Below are positions 26,901-36,152 of a stretch of 64,000 bases of DNA, in pieces; the first letter of the stretch is position 1, and every line of letters begins with the position of its first letter. The stretch lies in assembly GCF_029761915.1 (NCBI RefSeq), contig NZ_CP121695.1:3439501-3503500 (forward strand), written 5' to 3'. A model generated the notes under the pieces. The model was not told the DNA's origin. It saw only the letters and a program-made list of their open reading frames with translations, and searched no databases. The position numbers were made by a program, and so were the translations under genes. Origin of the DNA: Bradyrhizobium sp. CB1650. GTDB lineage: Bacteria; Pseudomonadota; Alphaproteobacteria; Rhizobiales; Xanthobacteraceae.

Positions 26901-29437
26901 ATGCGAGCTCCAACTTCACGTCAGCGCCGGTCACCATCGAGTCGTTTGGCTCAACGAGCCTCCTCCAGCAGGGCAGCTACTACGAGCTCGGCGTTTCCGG
27001 TCCGATGTTGAAGTCCGGCGGAGCGCCGGCGGTGAGCGGGTCATTGGTGGCGATCGGAGCGGAGCAGACGGCAAGCGGGTTCGATGTCGCCTGGAAGATG
27101 TCCGGCGTGGACAGTTATACGGTGTGGACCACCGATGCGAACGGCAATTTTCTCGCTAACCTCGTGCAGTCGGTATCGGGTACCACCCTCGCCCTGGAGA
27201 ATTTGGAGTCCACCTTCCATCAGGACCTGAACGGGGATGGGCACATCGGGCCTGTCCCCATCGTGGTGGAGGCGAGCGGATCAACGCGTCTCAGCGAGAT
27301 CGCGGACCACTTCTATCTCTATGACAGCAATGGGGTGGGACCCTCGCTGAAGATTTACGGTACGGATTATGTACAGGGACAGTTTGGCGGTTGGACGCCG
27401 ATCAGCGCGGAGCTGACGAGCACCGGATATGAGGTCGCCTGGAAGCTTGCCGGCGCGGATCAGTACTCGGTGTGGACGACCGACAGCACGGGACACTACC
27501 TGTCGAACACGGCTCTCGTGAACGGCTTCGTGACTGGAGCCGATCCCGCCCTGCAGGCGCTGGAGACGAGCTTCCGGCAGGACCTGAACGGGGACGGGCA
27601 CATCGGACTTGTCCCCATCGTGGTGGAGTTGAGCGGATCAACGCGTCTCACCGAGATTGCGAACCACTTCTACCTCTATAACAGCAGCGGTGTGGGACCC
27701 TCGCTGAAGATTTACGGTACGGATTATATGCAGGGACAGTTTGGCGGTTGGACGCCGATCAGCGCGGAGCAGACGGGCAGCGGATATGAGGTTGCCTGGA
27801 AGCTTGCCGGCGCGGATCAGTACTCGGTGTGGACGACCGACAGCACGGGACACTACCTGTCGAACACGTCTCTCGTGAACGGCTTCGTGACTGGAGCCGA
27901 TCACGCTCTGCAGGCGCTGGAGACGGGCTTCCAGCAGGACCTGAACGGGGACGGGCATGTCGGGCTTGTCCCCACCGTGGTGGAGGCGAACGGATCAACG
28001 CGTCTCACCGAGATTGCGGACCACTTCTACCTCTATGACAGCAATGGGGTGGGACCCTCGCTGAAGATTTACGGTACGGATTATGTGCAGGGACAGTTTG
28101 GCGGTTGGACGCCGATCAGCGCGGAGCAGACGAGCAGCGGATATGAGGTCGCCTGGAAGCTCGCCGGCGCGGATCAGTACTCGGTGTGGACGACCGACAG
28201 CACGGGACACTACCTGTCGAACACGGCTCTCGTGAACGGCTTCGTGACTGGAGCCGATCCCGCCCTGCGGGGGCTGGAGACGAGCTTCCATCAGGACCTG
28301 AACGGGGACGGGCGCATCGAGCCTATCCCCGTCGTGGTGGAGGCGAGCGGATCAACGCGTCTCACCGAGACTGTGGACCACTTCTACCTCTATGACAGCA
28401 ATGGGGTGGGACCCTCGCTGAAGATTTACGGTACGGATTACGTGCAGGGACAGTTTGGCGGTTGGACACCGATCAGCGCGGAGCAGACGAGCAGCGGATA
28501 TGAGGTCGCCTGGAAGCTCGCCGGCGCGGATCAGTACTCGGTGTGGACGACTGACAGCACGGGACACTACCTGTCGAACACGGCTCTCGTGAACGGCTTC
28601 GTGACTGGAGCCGATCCCGCCCTGCAGGCGCTGGAGACGAGCTTCCGGCAGGACCTGAACGGGGATGGACATGTCGGGGTTGTCCCCACCGTGGTGGAGG
28701 CGAACGGATCAACCCGTCTCACCGAGATCGCGGACCACTTCTACCTCTATGACAGCAATGGGGTGGGACCCTCGCTGAAGATTTACGGTACGGATTACGT
28801 GCAGGGACAATTTGGCGGTTGGACACCGTTCAGCGCGGAGCAGACGAGCAGCGGATATGAGGTCGCCTGGAAGCTTGCCGGCGCGGATCAGTACTCGGTG
28901 TGGACGACCGACAGCACGGGACGCTACCTGTCGAACACGTCTCTCGTGAACGGCTTCGTGACTGGAGCCGATCCCGCCCTGCAGGCGCTGGAGGCGAGCT
29001 TCCAGCAGGACCTGAACGGGGACGGACATGTCGGGCTTGTTCCCACCGTGGTGGAGGCGAACGGATCAACGCGTCTCACCGAGATCGCGGACCACTTCTA
29101 CCTCTACGACAGCAATGGGGTGGGACCCTCGCTGAAGATTTACGGTACGGATTATGTGCAGGGACAGTTTGGCGGTTGGACACCGATCAGCGCGGAGCAG
29201 ACGAGCACCGGATATGAGGTTGCCTGGAAGCTCGCCGGCGCGGATCAGTACTCGGTGTGGACGACCGACAGCACGGGACACTACCTGTCGAACACGTCTC
29301 TCGTGAACGGGTTTGTGACTGGAGCCGATCACGCTCTGCAGGCGTTGGAGACGAGCTTCCACCAGGACCTGAACGGAGATGGCACGATCGGGGTGCCGAC
29401 CACGACGAGTGCCATCAACGATTTCCATCTGATATGA
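23942..29437 (+). CDS. Exported deacetylase-like protein with C-terminal calcium-loop repeats
   Basis: 1831-residue protein without an N-terminal signal peptide. Residues 1-165 look like a carbohydrate-binding (CBM9/DOMON-like) domain beginning LISLDGQFTDWPA. Residues about 190-300 look Rossmann-like. Residues about 440-760 resemble a polysaccharide deacetylase, with a NodB-type THSYTH motif (about 529) and WPWHDYG (about 698), possibly akin to the Agd3/PelA group. A single RTX-like stretch GNDIIFGGSG lies at about 920. Residues about 1105-1818 are six 119-residue repeats, each ending in DLNGDGxIG, an EF-hand-type Ca loop; a divergent seventh unit precedes them. The end NDFHLI fits a type I secretion signal. 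No secretion genes are in the window. The enzyme activity is inferred only. Confidence 0.75.
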   Translation: MATTIGNLISLDGQFTDWPATDSLMTPDNYVAGYQVYGALINDTTLGNTYVVGVNATSGTAVIDVGTTIYLNTDQNTATGFSPAGAVGAEYEVQFSTLGGTLAPYLYSLAANGTPTLLNGGAPLNFALSSDGKSVELAIPQSLITPSGGVAPHSISFAYLGNNGAVALPSSFSSPEYNITDPSTLVPVDHSVKKVAIVYSATTAAQYFGGGDAGQTAYADLFMAAQQQARAAGVSYDILTEADLTNVAKMAQYSALIFPDMQNVQSSQAAAIESALHQVVYDYHVPIITAGQFMTNDQTGAAFAAPYAAMQSLLDLTQSSFGTATYSVTADPTALANHNSVVSGYAPGELIGGASGQFAGTTAGLYTNTGYLTFSGVTKPATVLADINIQGGASVAGVVQTTTGANNTHFATTGLLGDSNLLQHAIQNAVFGTTPSLALDITRMAGVVDSRTDLDQSQFPADVSPAGKPGIYDVLLPILQQWKQQYNFVGSYYANIGDNANPANGNTTNWAVSAAYYKALIALGNEFGTHSYTHLINPPTIDANGNPVPTATWDENTNTLYVTPPANGSAPNWTFAYEFGQSKTIFQQQLGITLAGTAVPGANDTAATAHQILQYFPTTPGGLTGYVSGGWTGVGSGYPNAFGYISPNDTNSVYIAPNITFDFTEIQFDKKTPAQALADWETLFNQVSANSNTPVIVWPWHDYGPTDWNTSGTSTDPGYTSAMFTNFIAYAYNKGYEFVTTEDLAARIAVEQKAKLSETTSGNVITATVTPDPTALDLGAMALNVTNGGSQVIQNAGNWYAYDSNSIFLPYGGGTYTVTLGATQDDVTHIDALPMRADLKSVTGNGSNLSFSMTGDGVVGVHVKTPGTNIVSIQGAPTATLNGADLSLTFNDGALALSSTSPQGAPVLHSVTITDGATAVETAGNDIIFGGSGATDTVTWTGAENNYAITYNAATQTFTVSDKRAGAPDGTDTVSSIENFKFSDATYASSNFTSAPVTIESFGSTSLLQQGSYYELGVSGPMLKSGGAPAVSGSLVAIGAEQTASGFDVAWKMSGVDSYTVWTTDANGNFLANLVQSVSGTTLALENLESTFHQDLNGDGHIGPVPIVVEASGSTRLSEIADHFYLYDSNGVGPSLKIYGTDYVQGQFGGWTPISAELTSTGYEVAWKLAGADQYSVWTTDSTGHYLSNTALVNGFVTGADPALQALETSFRQDLNGDGHIGLVPIVVELSGSTRLTEIANHFYLYNSSGVGPSLKIYGTDYMQGQFGGWTPISAEQTGSGYEVAWKLAGADQYSVWTTDSTGHYLSNTSLVNGFVTGADHALQALETGFQQDLNGDGHVGLVPTVVEANGSTRLTEIADHFYLYDSNGVGPSLKIYGTDYVQGQFGGWTPISAEQTSSGYEVAWKLAGADQYSVWTTDSTGHYLSNTALVNGFVTGADPALRGLETSFHQDLNGDGRIEPIPVVVEASGSTRLTETVDHFYLYDSNGVGPSLKIYGTDYVQGQFGGWTPISAEQTSSGYEVAWKLAGADQYSVWTTDSTGHYLSNTALVNGFVTGADPALQALETSFRQDLNGDGHVGVVPTVVEANGSTRLTEIADHFYLYDSNGVGPSLKIYGTDYVQGQFGGWTPFSAEQTSSGYEVAWKLAGADQYSVWTTDSTGRYLSNTSLVNGFVTGADPALQALEASFQQDLNGDGHVGLVPTVVEANGSTRLTEIADHFYLYDSNGVGPSLKIYGTDYVQGQFGGWTPISAEQTSTGYEVAWKLAGADQYSVWTTDSTGHYLSNTSLVNGFVTGADHALQALETSFHQDLNGDGTIGVPTTTSAINDFHLI
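27254..29395 (+). repeat. Six 357-bp tandem repeats in the deacetylase-like gene
   Basis: Units begin near 27254, 27611, 27968, 28325, 28682 and 29039, a constant period of 357 bp (119 codons). Each encodes STRLTEIADHFYLYDSNGVG, LKIYGTDYVQGQFGGWTPIS, GYEVAWKLAGADQYSVWTTD and QDLNGDGHIG. Neighbouring units are nearly identical at DNA level, including synonymous positions, which implies recent duplication or homogenisation. Confidence 0.92.
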
Positions 29438-29589
29438 AGTACGGGCGAAGCGCCGCCCTGCGAGGGTGCCGCAGGTGCAGGTTCGTGAAGCTCCTTCAGT
29501 TTGGACCCGCGAGAGCGGTCGAAGGAAACCTCGTTAGCTGCGCGCCCTTATCGCGCGCACAACTCTCCTCGGTTCGTCTCTGCCAGAAC

Positions 29590-30783
29590 CTAAATCACTT
29601 TGGCCCGCTTTAATTCGGCGATTTCTTCCACCTCGAAGCCGAACTCGGCCAGCACCTCGTCCGTCTGCTCGCCGAACTCCGGCGGCCGCGCCACCATCCT
29701 GCTCGGCGTCCGCGACAGCGTGACGGGCTGGCCGACCAGCTGGATATGGCGGTTCTCCTCGTTCGGCACGTCCTGGGCGATGCCGAGATGCCTGACCTGG
29801 ACATCCTCGAACATCTGATCGATGGCGTAGATCGGTCCGCAGGGCACGCCGGCCTCGTTGAGCTCCCTGACCCAGGTCTCAGTCGACTTGGTCACGGTGT
29901 GCTTCTCGATCGCGGCGTTGAGGGTGTCGCGGTTCTTTGAGCGGGCCGGCGCGGTCGCGTAGTCGGGATCCGTGACGAGCTCCGGCGCGCCGACCGCCTG
30001 GGCGCAGCGCTCCCAGATCCGTCCGCCGGTGGTGGCGATGTTGATGTAGCCGTCGGAAGTCTTGAACACGCCGGTCGGAATGCTGGTCGGATGGTTGTTG
30101 CCGGCCTGCTTGGCGACCTCCTTCTCCACCAGCCAGCGGGCGGCCTGGAAGTCGAGCATGAAGATCTGCGCCTGCAACAGCGAGGTCTGCACCCACTGGC
30201 CCTGGCCCGAGACCTCGCGCTCCAGAAGCGCGGTGAGGATGCCGATGGCGCAGAACAGGCCCGCCGTGAGGTCGGCGACGGGAATGCCGACCCGCATCGG
30301 GCCGCCGCCCGGCGCGCCGGTGATCGACATCAGCCCGCCCATGCCCTGCGCGATCTGATCGAAGCCCGGCCGCTTGTGATAGGGGCCGTCCTGGCCGAAG
30401 CCGGAGATGCTGCCATAGACGATGCGCGGGTTGATCGCGCGCAGGGCCTCGTAGTCGATGCCGAGCTTCTTCTTCACATCGGGGCGGAAATTCTCGACCA
30501 CCACGTCGGCCCTGGCGGCGAGCCGCTTGAAGACCGCAAGTCCGCGCTCATCCTTGAGGTTGAGCGTCATGGCCCGCTTGTTGCGGTGCAAATTCTGGAA
30601 ATCGGACCCCAGCCGCGGGCCCCCCGGCTGCTCGCCGCCGGCATCCTCGGTGAGCGCATCGATCTTGACGACATTGGCGCCCCAATCCGCGAGCTGCCGC
30701 ACGCAGGTGGGCCCGGACCGGACGCGAGTTAGATCGAGTACGGTAAAGCGTGACAGGGCTTCTGAGGCGTGCGGAAAGGACAT
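29590..30783 (-). CDS. Class III CoA-transferase (CaiB/BaiF family)
   Basis: 397-residue CoA-transferase of family III, which moves CoA between carboxylic acids through a covalent Asp-acyl intermediate. The N-terminus has the family start FTVLDLTRVRSGPTCVRQLADWGA and IKIDA-like VVKIDAL. The middle has NLHRNKRAMTLNLKDERG, VVENFRPDVKKKLGIDYE and GSISGFGQDGPY. IPVADLTAGLFCAIGIL contains the Asp at the position of the catalytic residue, and GQGQWVQTSLLQA follows. It is full length. It lies alone on the minus strand between the two repeat-protein genes, and nothing around it points to a substrate. Confidence 0.9.
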   Translation of the reverse strand: MSFPHASEALSRFTVLDLTRVRSGPTCVRQLADWGANVVKIDALTEDAGGEQPGGPRLGSDFQNLHRNKRAMTLNLKDERGLAVFKRLAARADVVVENFRPDVKKKLGIDYEALRAINPRIVYGSISGFGQDGPYHKRPGFDQIAQGMGGLMSITGAPGGGPMRVGIPVADLTAGLFCAIGILTALLEREVSGQGQWVQTSLLQAQIFMLDFQAARWLVEKEVAKQAGNNHPTSIPTGVFKTSDGYINIATTGGRIWERCAQAVGAPELVTDPDYATAPARSKNRDTLNAAIEKHTVTKSTETWVRELNEAGVPCGPIYAIDQMFEDVQVRHLGIAQDVPNEENRHIQLVGQPVTLSRTPSRMVARPPEFGEQTDEVLAEFGFEVEEIAELKRAKVI

Positions 30784-30915
30784 CTTGAAGGGCTCCGGGA
30801 CAGATCGCGCGGCCTACCATAGTGCCGAAACAACATGCAGCAAGTCGGCCCTGGCGCCGACGCCACCTGCCAAAACGGGATGGCTGGCGCGGCTTTGCTG
30901 CGATGCGTAACGAGG

Positions 30916-31218
30916 TCAGCGCGACAGGCGCCTGAGCTCCTCGCGCGCCTTTTCGGCCAGGGGATCGTCGCGGTGGCGGGCGATGAAGAGCTGGAACGCA
31001 TCGACCGTTCCCTTGCGGCGGGCGAGCTCGTACTCTTCGGCGACCGCCGCCGAGGGGGCGCGCGCAGGAGGTACTGAGGGCGCGCGCAGCGCGTTGCCGC
31101 TTTCGTCCGCGTTGGCTTTCCCGGCCATGTTAGGCAGTCCTTCGAAAGGCAGATGATCCGGCCCGGCGAGCGCCACCAAGGCACCGAGCAGACCGGCTGA
31201 CAGTGGATACATTTTCAT
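30916..31218 (-). CDS. Small exported protein, function unknown
   Basis: 100-residue protein. The first 19 residues, MKMYPLSAGLLGALVALAG, form a signal-peptide-like hydrophobic stretch. A Pro/Ala-rich linker follows. The C-terminal 40 residues, with EYELARRKGTVDAFQLFIAR and DDPLAEKAREELRRL, look like one helical TPR-like hairpin. I recall similar C-terminal pieces in rhizobial periplasmic or caspase-like proteins, but cannot name a family. It is a divergent neighbour of the metalloprotease gene, separated by about 200 bp. A periplasmic location is inferred. Confidence 0.6.
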   Translation of the reverse strand: MKMYPLSAGLLGALVALAGPDHLPFEGLPNMAGKANADESGNALRAPSVPPARAPSAAVAEEYELARRKGTVDAFQLFIARHRDDPLAEKAREELRRLSR

Positions 31219-31420
31219 GATTTTGCTTGCCGTTTTTGTTCCTAGCGGGAACCGATATGCCCGAGCCAGGCCCGTATGACTACGGGATTTGATTGGCTAA
31301 CGCGGCGTTATGGAAGAGGATCGAAGCAGCGGCCCAAATTAAACCAAACGTATCACTCTCTAGCTAGAATCATCCACCCGCGCCTCGAATCGAGCGCGGC
31401 ATGCTGCTCCGGAGATTCCC

Positions 31421-34400
31421 TTGGCTACCGCTGTCACCGTCAGTAAGACCAACAACGCAGATATCGATGGGCTGTTGTCGGGCTACAAATGGTCCGGCAC
31501 GATTACCTACAGCTTCCCGGACGCGCCCAGCGACTATGCCAACCCCTATAGCGGCGGCGACAGCGAGCCGACCACCTCTGGCTTTGCTTCGGCACCCAGC
31601 CAGATGCAGGCGGCGATCAACTATGCGATCAGGCTGATCAACGGCTACACCAACGCCAATATCCAGTACGCCGGCACCGACGGCGCCGATATCATGATCG
31701 CGCAGTCGCCGGCGGCCAATCCGACTTCCTACGCCTACTACCCCGGCAACTACGCGCCCGGCGGCGATATTTGGTTCGGGACCAATTACGACTACACGCA
31801 AGCGAAGCTCGGCAATTACTATTTCACGACGGCGCTGCACGAGCTCGGCCACGCCGTCGGCCTCAAGCACAGCCAGGAGACGGGCGGCATCGCAAACGTC
31901 GCGGTGCCGACCGCGCATGACGACAGCGAATACACCGTCATGAGCTACCGCAGCTATGTCGGCGCTTCGACGACCGCCGGCTACAGCAATGAAGCTTACG
32001 GATATCCGCAGACCTACATGGCCAACGATATCCTCGCGCTCCAGACGCTGTACGGCGCGAACTACACGACCCAGAGCGGGAGCACGGTCTATACCTGGAG
32101 CCCGACCACGGGGCAGGAGTTCATCAACGGTGTCGGACAGCTCGCGCCGGGCGGCGGCGCCGGTGGCTCGGCTAACCGCATCTATGAGGCGGTCTGGGAT
32201 GGCGGCGGCGTCGATACCTATGATCTGTCGAACTACACGACGAACCTGAGCATCAACCTCAATCCCGGCGCCTCGTCGGTATTCTCCTCCACACAACTGG
32301 CCAATCTCGGCTACGGCCACTATGCGGCGGGTAACGTCTACAACGCCTACCTCTACAACGACGACGCGCGCTCCTACATCGACAACGCCACCGGCGGCTC
32401 GGGCAACGACACGATCATCGGCAACGCCATCGCCAACATCCTGAACGGCGGCTCCGGCAACGATACGATTAATGGCGGCGGCGGCAACGACACGATCATT
32501 GGCGGCGCGGGGACGGATACGGCGATGTATTCGGGCAGCGAAGCAAGCTACGCCATTTCCTACAATTCGGCGACGCAGACCTTCATGATTGTCGACCAGC
32601 GTCCCGGCTCACCTGATGGCACCGATACCGTGTCGGGGGTGGAATATTTCGGCTTTGCCGACGCCACGATTGCGAGCTCGGCATTTGTGGCGCCGATCAC
32701 GATAGAGTCGCTTGGGTCGACGAGTCTGATTCAATATGGAGGCAATTACTATCTCGACCCGGTTGCAGGAGGGACGGGTCCCGAGCTGAAGTACTATGGT
32801 TCTCCGGTTGCTGTTGGCCAATTTGGATCCACGGTGCCGATCGGAGTCGAGGCGACTGCGTCCGGCTACGAGATGGCGTGGAAGGTTACGGGCGCGGATC
32901 TGTACTCAGTATGGACGACCGACAGCACGGGAAAATACCTGTCGAATACCAATCTCGTGAACGGATTCGTGTCTGGAGCTGATCCCGCTCTGCAGGCGCT
33001 CGAGACGAGCTTCCAGCAGGACCTGAACGGGGACGGACGCATCGGGCTTATCCCCGCCGTGGCGGAGGCGAACGGATCAACGCGTCTCACCGAGATTGCG
33101 GATCACTTCTACCTGTATGACAGCAATGGGGTGGGACCCTCGCTGAAGATTTACGGTACGGATTATGTACAGGGGCAGTTTGGCGGTTGGGCACCGATCA
33201 GCGCGGAGCAGACGAGCAGTGGATATGAGGTTGCCTGGAAGCTTGCTGGCGCTGATCAGTACTCGGTGTGGACGACTGACAGCACGGGACACTACCTCTC
33301 GAACACGGCTCTCGTGAACGGCTTCGTGACTGGAGCTGATCCCGCTCTGCAGGCGCTGGAGACGAGTTTCCAGCAGGACCTGAACGGGGACGGGCACATC
33401 GGGCTTGTTTCCACTGTTATCGAAGCGAACGGATCAACGAGTCTGGTTCAATATGGGGGCAACTACTATCTCAACCCGGTTGCAGGAGGGACGGGTCCCG
33501 AGCTGAAGTACTATGGTTCTCCGGTTGCTGTTGGCCAATTTGGATCCACGGTGCCGATCGGAGTCGAGGCGACTGCGTCCGGCTACGAGATGGCGTGGAA
33601 GGTTACGGGCGCGGATCTGTACTCAGTATGGACGACCGACAGCACGGGAAAATACCTGTCGAATACCAATCTCGTGAACGGATTCGTGTCTGGAGCTGAT
33701 CCCGCTCTGCAGGCGCTCGAGACGAGCTTCCAGCAGGATCTGAACGGGGACGGGCACATCGGGCTTGTTTCCACTGTTATCGAAGCGAACGGATCAACGA
33801 GTCTGGTTCAATATGGGGGCAACTACTATCTCAACCCGGTTGCAGGAGGGACGGGTCCCGAGCTGAAGTACTATGGTTCTCCGGTTGCTGTTGGCCAATT
33901 TGGATCCACGGTGCCGATCGGAGTCGAGGCGACTGCGTCCGGCTACGAGATGGCGTGGAAGGTTACGGGCGCGGATCTGTACTCAGTATGGACGACCGAC
34001 AGCACGGGAAAATACCTGTCGAATACCAATCTCGTGAACGGATTCGTGTCTGGAGCTGATCCCGCTCTGCAGGCGCTCGAGACGAGCTTCCAGCAGGACC
34101 TGAACGGGGACGGACGCATCGGGCTTATCCCCGCCGTGGCGGAGGCGAACGGATCAACGCGTCTCACCGAGATTGCGGATCACTTCTACCTGTATGACAG
34201 CAATGGGGTGGGACCCTCGCTGAAGATTTACGGTACGGATTATGTACAGGGGCAGTTTGGCGGTTGGGCACCGATCAGCGCGGAGCAGACGAGCAGTGGA
34301 TATGAGGTTGCCTGGAAGCTTGCTGGCGCTGATCAGTACTCGGTGTGGACGACTGACAGCACGGGACACTACCTCTCGAACACGGCTCTCGTGAACGGCT

Positions 34401-34540
34401 TCGTGACTGGAGCTGATCCCGCTCTGCAGGCGCTGGAGACGAGTTTTCAGCAGGACTTAAACGGAGATGGGCTCCTCGGACCTTCGGCACATCAGCAGCA
34501 AGGCGGCCATTTGAATGATGGTCATTTCTTTTTCGTGTAA
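31421..34540 (+). CDS. Serralysin-like M10 metalloprotease with calcium-loop repeats
   Basis: 1039-residue secreted zinc protease. The N-terminus IDGLLSGYKWSGTITYSFP is typical of serralysins. The zinc site HELGHAVGLKH (about residue 139) fits HExxHxxGxxH, and the Met-turn is VMSYRSY (about 173). RTX nonapeptides GGSGNDTI, GGGGNDTI and relatives lie at about 326-365. Five repeats of about 119-120 residues follow (about 425-1023) in the order A-B-A-A-B, each with a DLNGDGxIG Ca loop. There is no signal peptide, and the end GHFFFV fits type I secretion. The start codon is a TTG preceded by CCGGAG; the ATG at 31401 is out of frame. It probably degrades extracellular protein; no inhibitor or exporter gene is in the window. 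Confidence 0.88.
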   Translation: MATAVTVSKTNNADIDGLLSGYKWSGTITYSFPDAPSDYANPYSGGDSEPTTSGFASAPSQMQAAINYAIRLINGYTNANIQYAGTDGADIMIAQSPAANPTSYAYYPGNYAPGGDIWFGTNYDYTQAKLGNYYFTTALHELGHAVGLKHSQETGGIANVAVPTAHDDSEYTVMSYRSYVGASTTAGYSNEAYGYPQTYMANDILALQTLYGANYTTQSGSTVYTWSPTTGQEFINGVGQLAPGGGAGGSANRIYEAVWDGGGVDTYDLSNYTTNLSINLNPGASSVFSSTQLANLGYGHYAAGNVYNAYLYNDDARSYIDNATGGSGNDTIIGNAIANILNGGSGNDTINGGGGNDTIIGGAGTDTAMYSGSEASYAISYNSATQTFMIVDQRPGSPDGTDTVSGVEYFGFADATIASSAFVAPITIESLGSTSLIQYGGNYYLDPVAGGTGPELKYYGSPVAVGQFGSTVPIGVEATASGYEMAWKVTGADLYSVWTTDSTGKYLSNTNLVNGFVSGADPALQALETSFQQDLNGDGRIGLIPAVAEANGSTRLTEIADHFYLYDSNGVGPSLKIYGTDYVQGQFGGWAPISAEQTSSGYEVAWKLAGADQYSVWTTDSTGHYLSNTALVNGFVTGADPALQALETSFQQDLNGDGHIGLVSTVIEANGSTSLVQYGGNYYLNPVAGGTGPELKYYGSPVAVGQFGSTVPIGVEATASGYEMAWKVTGADLYSVWTTDSTGKYLSNTNLVNGFVSGADPALQALETSFQQDLNGDGHIGLVSTVIEANGSTSLVQYGGNYYLNPVAGGTGPELKYYGSPVAVGQFGSTVPIGVEATASGYEMAWKVTGADLYSVWTTDSTGKYLSNTNLVNGFVSGADPALQALETSFQQDLNGDGRIGLIPAVAEANGSTRLTEIADHFYLYDSNGVGPSLKIYGTDYVQGQFGGWAPISAEQTSSGYEVAWKLAGADQYSVWTTDSTGHYLSNTALVNGFVTGADPALQALETSFQQDLNGDGLLGPSAHQQQGGHLNDGHFFFV
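32698..34490 (+). repeat. Five repeat units (A-B-A-A-B) in the metalloprotease gene
   Basis: Type A units encode SLIQYGGNYYLDPVAGGTG and YYGSPVAVGQFGSTVPIG; type B units encode the STRLTEIADHFYLYDSNGVG form found in the deacetylase-like gene. The two central A units (about 33411-33770 and 33771-34130, period 360 bp) are almost identical at DNA level. The last A-B pair repeats the first A-B pair closely. Confidence 0.9.
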
Positions 34541-34727
34541 GTTGTTCCCATAGTAGTCACTTAGCCAATTCGGCGGCGCCAGAAGTCCGGGCCGTAACTT
34601 CCGCGCATCTGCGGATCGAGCAGTTCAGCGCATTTTGCCTGTGAGACGTCAACTCATCGCCGCTAGGTGATCCCGGACAATCCCAGCATCGGGATGCCGC
34701 GCGCCGGCTGCCAGGCCTTCGTTCCGC

Positions 34728-36152
34728 TCATGACGACGGGTGTCCAAGCCATGAAGGGAGCGCATCGGCGAGTACCCCCTTGAGCGCCTCCAATGAGTGC
34801 TCGTCCTCGTAGGCCGCAAAACCAAAACTGTCCTTCGGCTGCTCCGCCAGCCGGCAAAGCTGTTTCAGGATGTCCGCCGCGTCACCTTCAGTCGCAACCG
34901 CGCCGATGTTTGCGCGCCGCACGCGGTTTCCCATCAGTGTATTTCCGGATACGAGGATCGGGCGGCGAAGTCCGGCAGCCTTGGTGAGCGAGTTGGACGA
35001 GCTGTCAAAGCCCCGATAGACCGCATAGACGATATCGGCTGCCGCGATGACATCGTTATAGTCGCGTTCGTTCTTGATGTAGCCCTGCGACAGGAGAACG
35101 TTTTCCGGAGGCCGTGCGTAGAATGAACGGATCCGCGCTTTATCGCCGCCGAAATGCTCCCAAAACACCTCGCCGACCAGCGCGAAGAAGAAGCGGGTGG
35201 GATCGGCCGCAGCGATGACGTCGAGCAGCGTCGGGATGCCCTTGTGCCCGGTGATCGACCCGATCTGCAGGACGATCGCCCGGTTGCCGGCGCGCTTGCG
35301 CATCTCGCGGGCCAGCGCTGATGGTTCGTCCGGCAATTCCAGGTCCCCAACGTCAGGCGCCAGCGCAAAATGCAGCTGCGGAGTCGTCTGCGCATAGAGC
35401 GGCACGGCGGCGGGCACCAGAAATACTCCGCCTCTCGCCGTCCTCGATTCGAGATAGCCCTCGATCTTGGCCGTCTTGTCCTTTGCGAGCCGCGGATGAA
35501 ACAAGATCCCGATCCATGGTGGCGCGCCCGGACGGTCGAGCGCGGCGACGTGCTGCTCGTGCTGCGCCATCAGATCCAAATAGAGGAAGAAAATCAGGTC
35601 GGGAGCGGGAACACCGGGGATGAATGGCGCCTTCTCCACGTGCTCCAGCAGAGGCGAAAACAGAAGTCGACCGAGGTCCGGGTGCATCCAGCACGCCAGC
35701 GGGGTCTTCAGCAAGCGGCGGGCAATCGCGCGCTCGATCCGGTGGATCTGAGGCCGGATCGACAACGGCATCAGCCGCATCAGGACGCGACGTGGCACGC
35801 TCACACATCGCTTCAGGACTCCGAAGGCACCTTCCTCCTGCCAGACAAGTCGTGCCCGCCGCATCACGTTCATCGTGCAGCGTTCGGAGACCGGCTCCTC
35901 CTGCGTCGTCAACTCCTCCGCCGCCCGCGGTTCGGGCAACGCGACCGAACGCGCGTCTTGAAACGAGACAAACGAAAACGCCGCTCTAAGCTTCGCGTCG
36001 TTGCGCGCGAGGTAGGCGCTCGTGTCGCCATCCGCTGCGGCGACGAGGACCACCCTATATCCTAATTCCAGAAGCGCGCGCGCATACAGCCGGGCGTAGG
36101 AGTCCAGATGACCCCGTCCCGAAACCGGATTCACGAGAAAAATAGATTTCAT
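34728..36152 (-). CDS. GT4-like glycosyltransferase
   Basis: 474-residue cytoplasmic glycosyltransferase-like protein. The chosen start gives MKSIFLVNPVSGRGHLDSYAR, which matches the start of its damaged paralog at 45865; the open frame continues upstream to 36656 without similarity. The C-terminal half has the GT-B nucleotide-sugar domain: VLQIGSITGHKGIPTLLDVI, FFFALVGEVFW, NVLLSQGYIKNERDYNDVIA, and ADIVYAVYRGFDSSSNSLTKAA, where Ser-rich and Lys residues take the place of the usual E-x7-E loop. The N-terminal half shows DLIFFLYLDLMAQHEQH. It faces away from the membrane-protein gene at 36796. It probably adds a sugar to the surface glycan; donor and acceptor are unknown. Confidence 0.7.
   Translation of the reverse strand: MKSIFLVNPVSGRGHLDSYARLYARALLELGYRVVLVAAADGDTSAYLARNDAKLRAAFSFVSFQDARSVALPEPRAAEELTTQEEPVSERCTMNVMRRARLVWQEEGAFGVLKRCVSVPRRVLMRLMPLSIRPQIHRIERAIARRLLKTPLACWMHPDLGRLLFSPLLEHVEKAPFIPGVPAPDLIFFLYLDLMAQHEQHVAALDRPGAPPWIGILFHPRLAKDKTAKIEGYLESRTARGGVFLVPAAVPLYAQTTPQLHFALAPDVGDLELPDEPSALAREMRKRAGNRAIVLQIGSITGHKGIPTLLDVIAAADPTRFFFALVGEVFWEHFGGDKARIRSFYARPPENVLLSQGYIKNERDYNDVIAAADIVYAVYRGFDSSSNSLTKAAGLRRPILVSGNTLMGNRVRRANIGAVATEGDAADILKQLCRLAEQPKDSFGFAAYEDEHSLEALKGVLADALPSWLGHPSS

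Noticed and set aside
27254..29395. CRISPR-like or satellite array
   Set aside because: The period is 357 bp, in frame, and each unit codes for a protein domain; there are no short repeats with unique spacers.
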